Shown here: positions 8,679 through 17,484 of the stretch, one piece after another | Layout: every line of letters begins with the position of its first letter | How positions within the stretch are numbered: the stretch's first letter is position 1 | Assembly (NCBI GenBank): GCA_023389155.1 | Contig: JAEWEV010000028.1 | Location: 1 to 36,028, forward strand | Direction: 5' to 3' | Source: Pseudomonadota bacterium | GTDB lineage: Bacteria; Pseudomonadota; Gammaproteobacteria; Burkholderiales; Burkholderiaceae_B | Length of the DNA stretch: 36,028 bases | The notes under the pieces: model-generated | Databases searched by the model: none | What the model saw: the letters and a program-made list of their open reading frames with translations, nothing else | What the model was told of the DNA's origin: nothing | Made by a program: the position numbers and the translations under genes

Positions 8679-10187
8679 ATGAATAACAAGGTCAAAAAAC
8701 CGCTACAGACCGCCATCGCCGCAGCCCTGATCGGACTGGGTAGTGTTTCTGTGCTGTTGCCGTCCGGCGGCTATGCGCAGAATGCGCCCGCCGCGCCGGT
8801 GCCGACCTCGACTGCGGTGACAGCCCTGCCAGACTTTACCTCCATCGTGGCAGCCACAGAAAACGCAGTGGTGAATATCCGTACCATGGAGAAGGTACCT
8901 ACGCGTGAAAGCCAGGGTTTTGGTCCCGGCGACAGCCCGGAAGACCTGTTCCGCTTTTTCTTCGGGCCTGACTTCATGCCACCGTCTCGCGGTCGCAGCC
9001 CCCGAGCAGACCGCACGCCCCGTGGTGAAAGTGAAGAACGCTCGGTACCGCGTGGTGTCGGTTCGGGTTTTATCATATCGAAAGACGGCTACATTATGAC
9101 CAACAACCATGTGGTTGATGGCGCCTCGAAAATTACGGTGACGATGAATGATGGCCGGGAATATCAGGCCAAGGTAATCGGAACCGATAAGCGCACCGAT
9201 ATCGCACTGATCAAAATTCAGGGCGAGAACCTGCCTACGCTGAAAATCGGCGACTCCAATGCCCTGAAGAAAGGACAATGGGTACTGGCCATCGGCTCAC
9301 CTTTCGGCCTGGATTCCACCGTCACTTCGGGTATTGTGAGTGCCATTAATCGTGATACCGGCGAATATCTGCCTTTCATTCAGACAGACGTGGCGGTTAA
9401 CCCCGGTAATTCCGGCGGGCCGCTAATCAATCTGTCGGGCGAAGTTGTGGGCATCAATTCCCAGATCATCTCGCAAAGTGGCGGATTTATGGGTATTTCC
9501 CTTTCGATCCCGATAGACGAAGCCATGCGCGTGGTTGAGCAGCTCAAAACCACGGGTAAGGTCACGCGTGGTCGCATAGGCGTGCAGATTGGTGAAGTCA
9601 GTGAGGAAGTGGCCAAAGCTATCGGCCTGCCTAAAGCCGCCGGCGCCTTGGTCAGCAACGTTGAACAGGGTGGTCCTGCCGACAAGGCAGGGGTACAGGC
9701 CGGCGACGTGATCACTAAATTCAATGGCAGCGAAGTCAAAAAATGGTCCGATCTGCCACGCCTGGTCGGTCAGACCAAGCCGGAAACCAAGTCGCCACTG
9801 GAAGTCTGGCGCCGTGGTAAATATGAGACACTGAACGTCACGATTGCTGAAATTCCCGGTACCCCATCTGATACGGCGAACAGCGATGAGCCTGCGGAAC
9901 AGGCAACGAGCGCTGACCGTCTCGGTCTGACTGTGGAATCCGTACCTTCGTCCCTGCAAAGCCGCATGCGGATCAAGGGTGGGGTTCTGGTCAGGGACGT
10001 CAAGGGCCCAGCTCTTGAGGCCAGCATACAGCCTGGCGACGTGATTCTGGCCCTGAACAACCAGGATGTGAAGGACGTCAAGCATTTCCGTGAACTCGTG
10101 GGCAAGCTTGAAAAAGGCAAGGCGGCAGCCCTGCTGATCCGGCGTGACAATTTAACGCAGTGGGTTCCTGTAACACCTGCAAAATAA
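8679..10187 (+). CDS. mucD: periplasmic serine protease MucD (DegP/HtrA family)
   Basis: A periplasmic protease/chaperone that removes misfolded envelope proteins and dampens the sigma-E response. The 502-residue product has a signal peptide (about residues 1-34, ending GGYAQ), a trypsin-like domain with catalytic H144 (TNNHVVDG), D174 (RTDIALIKI) and S245 (NPGNSGGPL), and two PDZ domains (about residues 280-375 and 405-495). A Phe-rich, Arg/Pro-rich loop (about 80-120) precedes the protease domain. AAGG lies upstream of the ATG. It is the last gene of the stress cassette and ends just before a strong terminator. Confidence 0.96.
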   Translation: MNNKVKKPLQTAIAAALIGLGSVSVLLPSGGYAQNAPAAPVPTSTAVTALPDFTSIVAATENAVVNIRTMEKVPTRESQGFGPGDSPEDLFRFFFGPDFMPPSRGRSPRADRTPRGESEERSVPRGVGSGFIISKDGYIMTNNHVVDGASKITVTMNDGREYQAKVIGTDKRTDIALIKIQGENLPTLKIGDSNALKKGQWVLAIGSPFGLDSTVTSGIVSAINRDTGEYLPFIQTDVAVNPGNSGGPLINLSGEVVGINSQIISQSGGFMGISLSIPIDEAMRVVEQLKTTGKVTRGRIGVQIGEVSEEVAKAIGLPKAAGALVSNVEQGGPADKAGVQAGDVITKFNGSEVKKWSDLPRLVGQTKPETKSPLEVWRRGKYETLNVTIAEIPGTPSDTANSDEPAEQATSADRLGLTVESVPSSLQSRMRIKGGVLVRDVKGPALEASIQPGDVILALNNQDVKDVKHFRELVGKLEKGKAAALLIRRDNLTQWVPVTPAK

Positions 10188-10210
10188 GGCTACAATACGC
10201 TATGCAGGCC

Positions 10211-10240
10211 AAAGGGGGCGCTCCATGCGCCCCCTTTTTT
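10211..10240 (+). terminator. intrinsic terminator after mucD
   Basis: A perfect 11-bp stem is formed by AAAGGGGGCGC at 10211-10221 and GCGCCCCCTTT at 10227-10237, with a 5-nt loop and T's running to 10240. It lies 24 nt after the mucD stop and separates the stress cassette from lepA. Confidence 0.93.
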
Positions 10241-10406
10241 GAGTCTATGCAGCTGCCGACCAGGCGGCCCGCGTATGCGGGCCTGTTCAGGCAGGCGCAC
10301 AGGGTCGGCCATCAATTCATTCCCGATGCCGCTGGCATCCTTTCCGTGGTGAACAGGCGCGCGAGCTCTTCCAGGCGACCGTCTGCACTGCATTTTTGCA
10401 AGTTTT

Positions 10407-12200
10407 ATGCAACATATACGAAATTTCTCGATTATTGCCCATATTGACCATGGCAAATCTACGCTGGCGGACCGCCTGATTCACCGCTGTGGAGGGCTTG
10501 CTGACCGGGAGATGTCCAAACAGGTGCTCGATTCCATGGACATTGAGCGCGAACGGGGTATCACCATCAAGGCCCAGACAGCGTCGCTGAACTACAAGGC
10601 ACGCGACGGCAAAATCTACAATCTGAATTTGATTGATACCCCGGGCCACGTAGATTTTTCCTACGAGGTCAGCCGCTCATTATCGGCTTGTGAAGGCGCG
10701 CTACTGGTCGTGGATGCCACCCAGGGTGTCGAAGCCCAGACGGTGGCCAACTGCTACACCGCCATTGAACTTGGCGTGGAAGTCATGCCTGTTCTCAATA
10801 AAATGGATCTGCCGTCCGCAGAGCCGGAAGAGGCGCGTCAGGAAATCGAAGACGTGATCGGTATCGACGCCAGCGACGCGATCAAGGCTAGCGCCAAGAC
10901 AGGTGAAGGCATCGACGAAATCCTCGAAATGATTGTTGCCAAGGTCCCGCCACCGGTAGGCAGCCCTGATGAGCCGCTACAGGCGCTGATCATCGATTCC
11001 TGGTTCGATAATTACGTGGGTGTTGTCATGCTGGTACGCATTAAAAATGGCGTACTCAAGCCCAAGGACAAGCTGCTGTTTATGGCTACCGGTGCGACCC
11101 ATCTGTGTGAGCAGCTGGGCGTGTTCTCGCCTAAGTCGATTGCGCGGGATTCGCTGTCTGCAGGCGAAGTGGGCTTTGTCATTGCGGGCATCAAGGAGCT
11201 GGCCGACGCCAAGGTCGGAGACACCATCACGATCGCCGGCAAACCGGCGAGCCAGCCCCTGCCAGGTTTCAAAGAAGTCAAACCGCAGGTTTTTGCCGGA
11301 CTATATCCTGTTGAAAGCAGTGAATACGATCAGCTCAGGGATTCGCTCGAGAAACTCAGGCTGAATGATTCCTCGCTCATGTTTGAGCCCGAAGTCTCTC
11401 AGGCACTCGGATTCGGATTCCGCTGCGGCTTCCTGGGCTTGCTGCACATGGAAATCGTGCAGGAACGGCTGGAACGAGAATTCGACATGGATATCATCAC
11501 CACTGCGCCCTCGGTCGTATACGAGGTTGAGCGCGTGGATGGCGAATTGCTGACCATTGAGAGTCCTTCCCGCATGCCTGAAGTGGGGCAGATTCGCGAT
11601 ATTCGTGAGCCGATCGTCACCGTGACGCTGTTCATGCCGCAGGAATACGTGGGTGCAGTGATCACACTGTGTATTGCCAAGCGCGGTAACCAGATCAACA
11701 TGAGTTATCACGGTCGCCAGGTTCATTTGGTGTACGAAATTCCCCTGGCAGAAATCGTGCTCGATTTTTTTGATCGACTCAAGTCCGTGTCCCGGGGTTA
11801 TGCCTCAATGGACTATGAATTCCTTGAGTATCGCTCTGCCGATGTGGTCAGGGTAGATCTGCTCATCAATAATGAGAAGGTAGACGCGCTGTCCATGATC
11901 GTACACCGGTCCAACGCACGCTATCGCGGTCGCGAAGTGGTATCGAAAATGCGTGGGCTGATTCCCCGCCAGATGTTCGATGTGGCCATTCAGGCAGCCA
12001 TCGGCGCCGAAATCATTGCGCGTGAAAACGTCAAGGCGCTTCGCAAGAACGTACTTGCCAAATGCTATGGCGGCGATATCTCACGTAAGAAAAAACTGCT
12101 GGAGAAACAGAAGGCCGGCAAGAAACGAATGAAACAGGTGGGCAGCGTGGAAATTCCGCAGGAAGCGTTCCTGGCCATCCTTCAGGTAGAAGATAAATAA
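10407..12200 (+). CDS. lepA: elongation factor 4 (LepA)
   Basis: A translational GTPase that binds the ribosome and affects translocation and initiation under stress. The 597-residue product has exactly the usual length. GTPase motifs are AHIDHGKST (residues 11-19), DTPGH (77-81) and NKMD (131-134), with a switch I region near DIERERGITIKAQ. The C-terminal LepA-specific part ends with AKCYGGDISRKKKLLEKQK and VEIPQEAFLAIL, diagnostic for EF4. The ATG at 10407 has no convincing Shine-Dalgarno sequence and lies after a structured leader. It precedes lepB as in most proteobacteria. Confidence 0.97.
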   Translation: MQHIRNFSIIAHIDHGKSTLADRLIHRCGGLADREMSKQVLDSMDIERERGITIKAQTASLNYKARDGKIYNLNLIDTPGHVDFSYEVSRSLSACEGALLVVDATQGVEAQTVANCYTAIELGVEVMPVLNKMDLPSAEPEEARQEIEDVIGIDASDAIKASAKTGEGIDEILEMIVAKVPPPVGSPDEPLQALIIDSWFDNYVGVVMLVRIKNGVLKPKDKLLFMATGATHLCEQLGVFSPKSIARDSLSAGEVGFVIAGIKELADAKVGDTITIAGKPASQPLPGFKEVKPQVFAGLYPVESSEYDQLRDSLEKLRLNDSSLMFEPEVSQALGFGFRCGFLGLLHMEIVQERLEREFDMDIITTAPSVVYEVERVDGELLTIESPSRMPEVGQIRDIREPIVTVTLFMPQEYVGAVITLCIAKRGNQINMSYHGRQVHLVYEIPLAEIVLDFFDRLKSVSRGYASMDYEFLEYRSADVVRVDLLINNEKVDALSMIVHRSNARYRGREVVSKMRGLIPRQMFDVAIQAAIGAEIIARENVKALRKNVLAKCYGGDISRKKKLLEKQKAGKKRMKQVGSVEIPQEAFLAILQVEDK

Positions 12201-12212
12201 GGAAGTTTGAAG

Positions 12213-13019
12213 ATGAATTTTGCGTTAATCCTGTTTGTATTGCTTGTTATCACAGGTGTGATAAAGCTGCTTGATTCTCTGATCTTTCGCAAGCGCCGTG
12301 TCGCCAGTTATGGCGATGACGAGCAGGCACATCGTCCATGGTGGATTGAGTATTCACTCAGTTTTTTCCCTGTGATTCTCTTTGTCTTCGTCCTGCGTTC
12401 ATTTCTGTTCGAGCCTTTCCGTATTCCATCGGGATCCATGCTGCCGACCCTGGAAAATGGTGACATGATTCTGGTCAACAAATTTACCTACGGTATCCGC
12501 CTGCCCATCATCGACCAGAAAATCATCCCTATCAATAATCCGCAACGCGGAGACGTGATGGTCTTTCGCTATCCCGTCAACCCCGATATGGACTTCATCA
12601 AGCGGGTCGTGGGCGTGCCGGGCGATGAAGTTGTTTACCAGAACAAGCGCCTGACTATCAACGGTCAGGAAGTGCCGGTCAATCGTGTTGGCCCTTATGT
12701 CAATCCATCTCAGCAGAGCGGCTCTCCCGAACAGCTTAATGAAACACTGGGCGAGCACGAGCATGCCATTCTGAATATGCCCGGCGCGGGGGCCTACCTT
12801 GGCATGACAACGTTCCCCGGCAAAGAACATTGTGAATACAAGGGAACTGACTTCCGCTGCAAGGTGCCGCAAGGGCAGTACTTTGTCATGGGCGACAACC
12901 GCGACAATAGCGAAGACAGTCGCTACTGGGGATTTGTCCCGGATCGCAACGTGGTAGGCAAGGCTTTCTTCATCTGGATGAACTTCGGCAACCTGGGCCG
13001 CATAGGCTCTTTCAAGTGA
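12213..13019 (+). CDS. lepB: signal peptidase I
   Basis: An inner-membrane protease that removes signal peptides from exported proteins. The 268-residue product has two N-terminal membrane segments (about residues 2-20 and 48-66), the catalytic serine S75 in FRIPSGSMLPTL, the general base K130 in DFIKRVVGVPGD, and the conserved YFVMGDNRDNSEDSRYWGFV near the C-terminus. I prefer the ATG at 12213, with GGAAG at 12201-12205, to an in-frame TTG at 12207. It follows lepA by 12 nt, and its stop overlaps the rnc start. Confidence 0.95.
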   Translation: MNFALILFVLLVITGVIKLLDSLIFRKRRVASYGDDEQAHRPWWIEYSLSFFPVILFVFVLRSFLFEPFRIPSGSMLPTLENGDMILVNKFTYGIRLPIIDQKIIPINNPQRGDVMVFRYPVNPDMDFIKRVVGVPGDEVVYQNKRLTINGQEVPVNRVGPYVNPSQQSGSPEQLNETLGEHEHAILNMPGAGAYLGMTTFPGKEHCEYKGTDFRCKVPQGQYFVMGDNRDNSEDSRYWGFVPDRNVVGKAFFIWMNFGNLGRIGSFK

Positions 13020-13771
13020 TGAATCTTTCAAGACTGGAACGTCTGCTAGGCTATGAATTCAAGGATCAGCGTCTGCTGGTGCAGGCGCTGACACATCGCA
13101 GCCATAGTGCAACGCATAATGAGCGTTTTGAATTTCTGGGTGACTCCATCCTGAATTTTACCGTCGCGGCAATTCTGTTTCATCGTCTGAAACGCGAAGA
13201 CGAGGGTGATCTGTCGCGCATTCGTGCCAGTCTGGTGAAACAGGCAACGCTGGCCGATATTGCGCACCGACTTGAACTCCCTCATTTCTTGCGCCTGGGT
13301 GAGGGCGAGCTCAAAAGCGGCGGGTTTCGCCGGCCATCCATTCTGGCTGATGCGTTGGAGGCCATTTTTGCTGCCATCTATCTTGACAGCGATGTCCCGA
13401 CCATTCAGACTGTCATTGAGCAGCTGTACGCGCCGCTGCTCAATTCGGTTGATTTCAATACACTGGGTAAAGACGCAAAAACGCTGCTGCAGGAAGTGCT
13501 GCAGGGACGAAAATTCGCCTTGCCGATCTATAACGTGGTGGCCACAACCGGCGCGGCACATGACCAGCAATTTGAGGTGGAATGCTTTATCGCTGAACTT
13601 GATTTGCGCAGTCAGGCCAGTGGCAGCAGTCGACGTGCCGCCGAGCAGGCCGCAGCACGTAAAATGCTGGATGTGCTGGAAACGGCATTACCCAAAAACG
13701 GTGGCAAGAAACGCGTTCGCAAAGTGGCGCAGCTAACCTTGCCTGTCGCTGTCGAGCAGGAGAAAAAATGA
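13019..13771 (+). CDS. rnc: ribonuclease III
   Basis: A double-strand-specific endoribonuclease that processes rRNA precursors and some mRNAs. The 250-residue product has the signature ERFEFLGDSIL (residues 35-45, with D42), a second metal ligand at E114 (ADALEAIFAAIYLD) and a C-terminal double-stranded RNA-binding domain (about 153-223). A basic tail (GGKKRVRKV) follows. The ATG at 13019 overlaps the lepB TGA by one base; a GTG one codon earlier is possible. Its 3' end overlaps era by 4 nt, the usual rnc-era pairing. Confidence 0.96.
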   Translation: MNLSRLERLLGYEFKDQRLLVQALTHRSHSATHNERFEFLGDSILNFTVAAILFHRLKREDEGDLSRIRASLVKQATLADIAHRLELPHFLRLGEGELKSGGFRRPSILADALEAIFAAIYLDSDVPTIQTVIEQLYAPLLNSVDFNTLGKDAKTLLQEVLQGRKFALPIYNVVATTGAAHDQQFEVECFIAELDLRSQASGSSRRAAEQAAARKMLDVLETALPKNGGKKRVRKVAQLTLPVAVEQEKK

Positions 13772-14697
13772 GCCAGGACCCAAGCCAGACGCCGGATGCC
13801 GGCCACTCCGGGGGCGCAACCGTAAAAACTGGATTCATTGCCGTAGTCGGGCGGCCCAACGTTGGCAAGTCAACCCTGACCAATGCGCTGATAGGCAGCA
13901 AGATTTCCATCGTCTCTCGCAAGGCACAAACCACGCGCCACCGCATTCATGGCGTGCTCACGAAAGGCAATACCCAGTTTGTTTTCGTTGACACGCCGGG
14001 CTTCCAGACGCGGCACGGCGGCACGATGAACCGCATGATGAACCGGGTGGTTACGCAGGCGCTGGGAGACGTCGACGTGATTGTTCACGTGGTGGAAGCC
14101 GGGAAGTGGTCAGCCGGGGACGAGCAGATTGTACCGTTGCTGCCCACTTCCAAGAAGTGCATTCTTGCCATTAGTAAAGTGGACACGCTCAAGAACAAGA
14201 ATGACCTGTTCGATTTTGTCGGGCGCATCATGGCCAAATTTTCCTATGATGCAGTGGTGCCTGTCAGTTCGGTCAAAGGTGTACAGCTCGATACCCTGCT
14301 TGCGGAAATCGAGCAGCGCCTTCCCGAAGGCGAATTCATGTTTGAGGAAGATGCCCTTACCGACAGACCGATACGATTTATCGCTGCAGAGTTGATACGC
14401 GAAAAAATATTCCGTCTGGTTGGTGACGAATTGCCGTATGCCACAACAGTGGTCATTGAGCAATGGGAAGAAGATGAAAAGGCTGCGCGCATCGCTGCCT
14501 GCGTGGTCGTAGAACGTGACAGCCACAAGCCGATTCTTCTTGGTGCCAAAGGCACACACATGAAACGCATCGCAACCGAAGCTCGCCAGGATATTTCTGA
14601 ATTGCTCGACAAGCCCGTGTTTCTGGAAATCTATATCAAGGTGCGCAAAGGCTGGTCAGACAAGGAAAGTGCCCTGCGCGATCTGGGTTATGAGTAA
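13768..14697 (+). CDS. era: GTPase Era
   Basis: A GTPase that binds 16S rRNA and aids 30S subunit maturation. The 309-residue product has G1 GRPNVGKS (residues 28-35), G3 DTPG (75-78) and a C-terminal KH RNA-binding domain with ILLGAKGTHMKRI. The G4 position reads SKVD (136-139) instead of the common NKxD. A Gly/Pro-rich N-terminal extension of about 20 residues precedes the GTPase domain. It overlaps rnc by 4 nt and recO by 8 nt, so the three genes are probably translated in a coupled way. Confidence 0.95.
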   Translation: MSQDPSQTPDAGHSGGATVKTGFIAVVGRPNVGKSTLTNALIGSKISIVSRKAQTTRHRIHGVLTKGNTQFVFVDTPGFQTRHGGTMNRMMNRVVTQALGDVDVIVHVVEAGKWSAGDEQIVPLLPTSKKCILAISKVDTLKNKNDLFDFVGRIMAKFSYDAVVPVSSVKGVQLDTLLAEIEQRLPEGEFMFEEDALTDRPIRFIAAELIREKIFRLVGDELPYATTVVIEQWEEDEKAARIAACVVVERDSHKPILLGAKGTHMKRIATEARQDISELLDKPVFLEIYIKVRKGWSDKESALRDLGYE

Positions 14698-15277
14698 ACG
14701 CAGCAGCCGGGTTGCAGAGGCTAGTGCGTATCTGCTGCAGGCAACAGCCTGGAGTGAATCCTCGCTGATCGCCCGGTTGTTTGCGCGGGAACATGGCATC
14801 GTTACGGTTGTTGCAAAAGGCGCCAAGCGTCCCTACTCGGTACTGCGGCCAGTGCTGTCCGCCTTCGAACCGTTGGTGGTTTCATGGTCAGGAACCAGCG
14901 AAGTCAAAACGCTCACACGCGCTGAGATTGCGGGCCTGCATGGGCTGACCGGCAAGTCACTCATGTCTGCCTGGTATATGAACGAACTGCTGATACGCAT
15001 GCTGCCTGGGGAGGACGCACACCCCCAGCTTTATGATGCCTATCGTCAGGCCTTGCAGCAGCTTGCCAGCGGCGAACGAGCATCGGGCTCCCTGCGCAGA
15101 TTCGAGTGGACACTTCTGCAGGAAACCGGATATGGCGTTCCTGGCGAGCGGCCGGATTTTGACCAGCCCGCGGTCGAGCCCGAGCTGCGACGGATGCTGC
15201 GGGAGCGCATCGATGAACACCTGGAAAAGCGCCCGCTGATGACCAGGAATGTGCTTCTATCGCTTAAACAATACTAA
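14690..15277 (+). CDS. recO: DNA repair protein RecO (compact form)
   Basis: RecO helps load RecA on gapped DNA together with RecF and RecR. The N-terminal OB-fold is clear (residues about 8-80, with AWSESSLIARLF, IVTVVAKGAKRP and EVKTLTRAEI), then YMNELLIRMLP and RRFEWTLLQETGYG. The protein is 195 residues, against about 240 in E. coli. The segment between TGYGV and the last helix is only about 47 residues, so the usual internal part is missing. The ATG at 14690 lies within the end of era. It may be a lineage-typical short form rather than a broken gene. Confidence 0.9.
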   Translation: MSKRSSRVAEASAYLLQATAWSESSLIARLFAREHGIVTVVAKGAKRPYSVLRPVLSAFEPLVVSWSGTSEVKTLTRAEIAGLHGLTGKSLMSAWYMNELLIRMLPGEDAHPQLYDAYRQALQQLASGERASGSLRRFEWTLLQETGYGVPGERPDFDQPAVEPELRRMLRERIDEHLEKRPLMTRNVLLSLKQY

Positions 15278-15616
15278 TCGCGCCTGCGGCACATCACCAG
15301 GATGCGAACCTGACACACCGCAACACATACCATTAGCACACCGCTACAGCATAAGCCGCCACTACGCCGTCCCAGAACATCGCGCAACATGCATCTCAAG
15401 TACGTCACCCAAGCAGGCACCTAAAGTTCAACGGCAGGCCATTCAACTCCACGGCGCCAGCTCATACCCAGTTCACACTTCCCAGGCCCATCTCTCACGC
15501 GCGGATTAAATGCGCGGATCAAACCCTCTGACCAAATGCACCGTGCGAACCCGCGCCACTTCGGACACCGGGCAGTCAACTCGGTTATGATGTGAGTAAA
15601 CTTTCGGAGACGATGT
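15278..15616 (+). other. non-coding C-rich gap after recO (possible Rho-dependent termination zone)
   Basis: This 339-nt gap has no convincing gene and no intrinsic terminator. In 15301-15540 I count 90 C and 43 G, a strong C-over-G bias on the + strand, with few stable hairpins. Unstructured C-rich, G-poor RNA is the kind of sequence Rho binds, so Rho-dependent termination of the lepA-recO transcript is a reasonable inference. GCGCGGAT is repeated directly at 15499-15506 and 15512-15519. TATGAT at 15586-15591 could be a -10 element for the next gene, but its -35 is poor. Confidence 0.4.
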
Positions 15617-17323
15617 ATGGCTGCCTATTCTTTCGATATGTTCTGTCTGGACCGACACCACAGAAATGACACAACTGCGCGCAAATCTGTTCCGCGACTG
15701 TGCACTCTGGCTGGCATGCTCCTGCTGGCATTGCCGCCGGCATTTGCCTTTGCCGATACGCTCAATGTGAAATCACGTATTGATCATGTCACGGTATATC
15801 CTGACAGAGCGCTGGTGCATCGTGTCGCAGACCAGTCTGTTGCAGCAGGGGAACATGAATTGGTTTTTTCCGGTATTCCTGCCAGCATGGACGAGAATTC
15901 CCTTCAATTCAATGCGAATGCGGCCAATGCGGGGCTGGAAATTTTGCATGTTTCCAGTACGCCGGAATTTCACGACGCTGCGCAGTCAGCCGGGCTGAAC
16001 GAAGTGATCAGTCAGATCGATGCATTGAACCGTCAGATAGCTGGGCTTACCGATCAAATCCAGGTCGATGACAGTCAGATCAAATTTATCCGAAACTACC
16101 AGTCCGGACACAGTGTTCAAATCCGGGATGTACCGCCTCTGTCACAGGAAGCCTTCGTCGATCTGATGTCGTTTACCGAGGAACGTCTGCTCAAGGCCAT
16201 GCAAACCCGTCGGCAGCATGTAGAGGAAAAGGATGAGCTACTTGCCCGGCGCAAGGTACTCGAGCAGCGTCGGCAACAGGTGGGTAAGGCGGCAAAAAAT
16301 GAAACACGCAGGGTGGTTGTTACCTTGCGTGCCAGCCAGCCTGCAACGGTGAGCAGTGTCCTCAGTTATGTCGTGCCTGGTGTTGAATGGCAGCCCGTCT
16401 ATGATGCCCGTTACGATTCCGCCAACGGCAAGCTTACGCTCAATTATTTCGCCCAGGTGAGCCAGAATACGAGCGAAGACTGGTCAGACGTCGCGCTGTC
16501 GCTGTCGACCGCCCAGCCGGTAACGGGCGTCATATTGCCGCAATTGGAACCCTGGCGGGTTGATGTTGCAGCGCCACCGCGGCCCGTTCCCATGCCTTCT
16601 GTCAGAAGTATGAGGAACCAGGAGTCACTCATGAGAGCCGATGCGGTTCCGGCAGCAGAAATGGCAGGCAGTGCGAGTTATGTATCGGCCAAGGCAAATA
16701 CCGCTGCGACCAATACGGTGTTTGACGTTACGGGCAAGCAGACGATCAGGGCGGGAGGTCAGCATCAGCGCGTTCCGCTGTCGACCTTGTCCGAAACCGC
16801 CACGTTGTCTTACGAACTGGTTCCTGCTGAAGCGGCTGCCGTTTTTGCAACCGTGAAAGTGAAAAACGAAAAGGCATTTCCGTTGCTCGCAGGCAGCGTT
16901 AACGCATTTTTCGACAATGAGTTCATCGCCGCTTCCGATATGGAAACGGTCTTCCCGGGCGAGGAGATGGAACTGGCAATGGGTGTCGATCAGGCCATTT
17001 CCGTCAAGCGCGAGCCATTGCAGCGCTTTACCGAGACTACCGGCCTGACCGGTAGCGGAAAACGTTTGACCTATGAATACAAGACCCGTATCCGTAACAA
17101 CCGCAAGCAGCCGGTTGAGCTGATTCTGCATGACCGCTTTCCGATTTCTGCCGACGAGAAAATCGATGTCAAGCGGCTGGAACCCAGTGGCGGTGATATC
17201 GCTCTCAAGGGTGACGGACGCTATGAGCAGAAGTTCACGCTGGCCGCCGGGGAGGAGCGCATCGTGGTGCTGAAATTCTCGGTTCAGTATCCGAAAAATC
17301 TTGACGTCATCGGACTGCCCTGA
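15617..17323 (+). CDS. MuiA-family protein with DUF4140/DUF4139 domains
   Basis: The 568-residue product looks exported: hydrophobic LCTLAGMLLLALPPAFAFA at residues 28-46 with likely cleavage after A46, behind an unusually long polar N-region. A DUF4140-type N-terminal domain starts at about 53 (RIDHVTVYPDRALVHR). Two helical, coiled-coil-prone stretches follow (about 128-160 and 187-228), then a DUF4139 domain (about 245-568) that includes VVPGVEWQPVYDARYD, LSTAQP and the typical end FSVQYPKNLDVIGLP. Related proteins are annotated as mucoidy inhibitor A, but the molecular function is unknown. GGAG at 15606-15609 supports the ATG. It is a single-gene unit between recO and a terminator. Confidence 0.85.
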   Translation: MAAYSFDMFCLDRHHRNDTTARKSVPRLCTLAGMLLLALPPAFAFADTLNVKSRIDHVTVYPDRALVHRVADQSVAAGEHELVFSGIPASMDENSLQFNANAANAGLEILHVSSTPEFHDAAQSAGLNEVISQIDALNRQIAGLTDQIQVDDSQIKFIRNYQSGHSVQIRDVPPLSQEAFVDLMSFTEERLLKAMQTRRQHVEEKDELLARRKVLEQRRQQVGKAAKNETRRVVVTLRASQPATVSSVLSYVVPGVEWQPVYDARYDSANGKLTLNYFAQVSQNTSEDWSDVALSLSTAQPVTGVILPQLEPWRVDVAAPPRPVPMPSVRSMRNQESLMRADAVPAAEMAGSASYVSAKANTAATNTVFDVTGKQTIRAGGQHQRVPLSTLSETATLSYELVPAEAAAVFATVKVKNEKAFPLLAGSVNAFFDNEFIAASDMETVFPGEEMELAMGVDQAISVKREPLQRFTETTGLTGSGKRLTYEYKTRIRNNRKQPVELILHDRFPISADEKIDVKRLEPSGGDIALKGDGRYEQKFTLAAGEERIVVLKFSVQYPKNLDVIGLP

Positions 17324-17362
17324 GCATCGGCATTTGCCAGCCGGGTGCATGGCGTTAACGAA

Positions 17363-17389
17363 AAAAGCCGGAGTATCACTCCGGCTTTT
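17363..17389. terminator. bidirectional intrinsic terminator
   Basis: AAAAGCCGGAGT at 17363-17374 and ACTCCGGCTTTT at 17378-17389 form a perfect 12-bp stem with a 3-nt loop. On the + strand four T's end the MuiA-family transcript; on the - strand six T's (A's at 17361-17366) end the TctC-family gene. A second dyad, CACGGTTT/AAACCGTG, lies at 17395-17412. Confidence 0.9.
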
Positions 17390-17484
17390 CAGTTCACGGT
17401 TTTCAAACCGTGTTGGGTTGACTTACTGCAGGACCTGTTTTGCGCCGGTATGCGGGCGTTGCGGCAGGATCCCGGCAGTCACCC

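Noticed and set aside
10160..10447. 95-codon frame across the mucD end, the terminator and the lepA start
   Set aside because: It reads through a strong intrinsic terminator and overlaps two real genes.
15249..15509. 86-codon + strand frame across the end of recO and the C-rich gap
   Set aside because: It overlaps recO, its composition follows the C-rich DNA, and no domain is seen.
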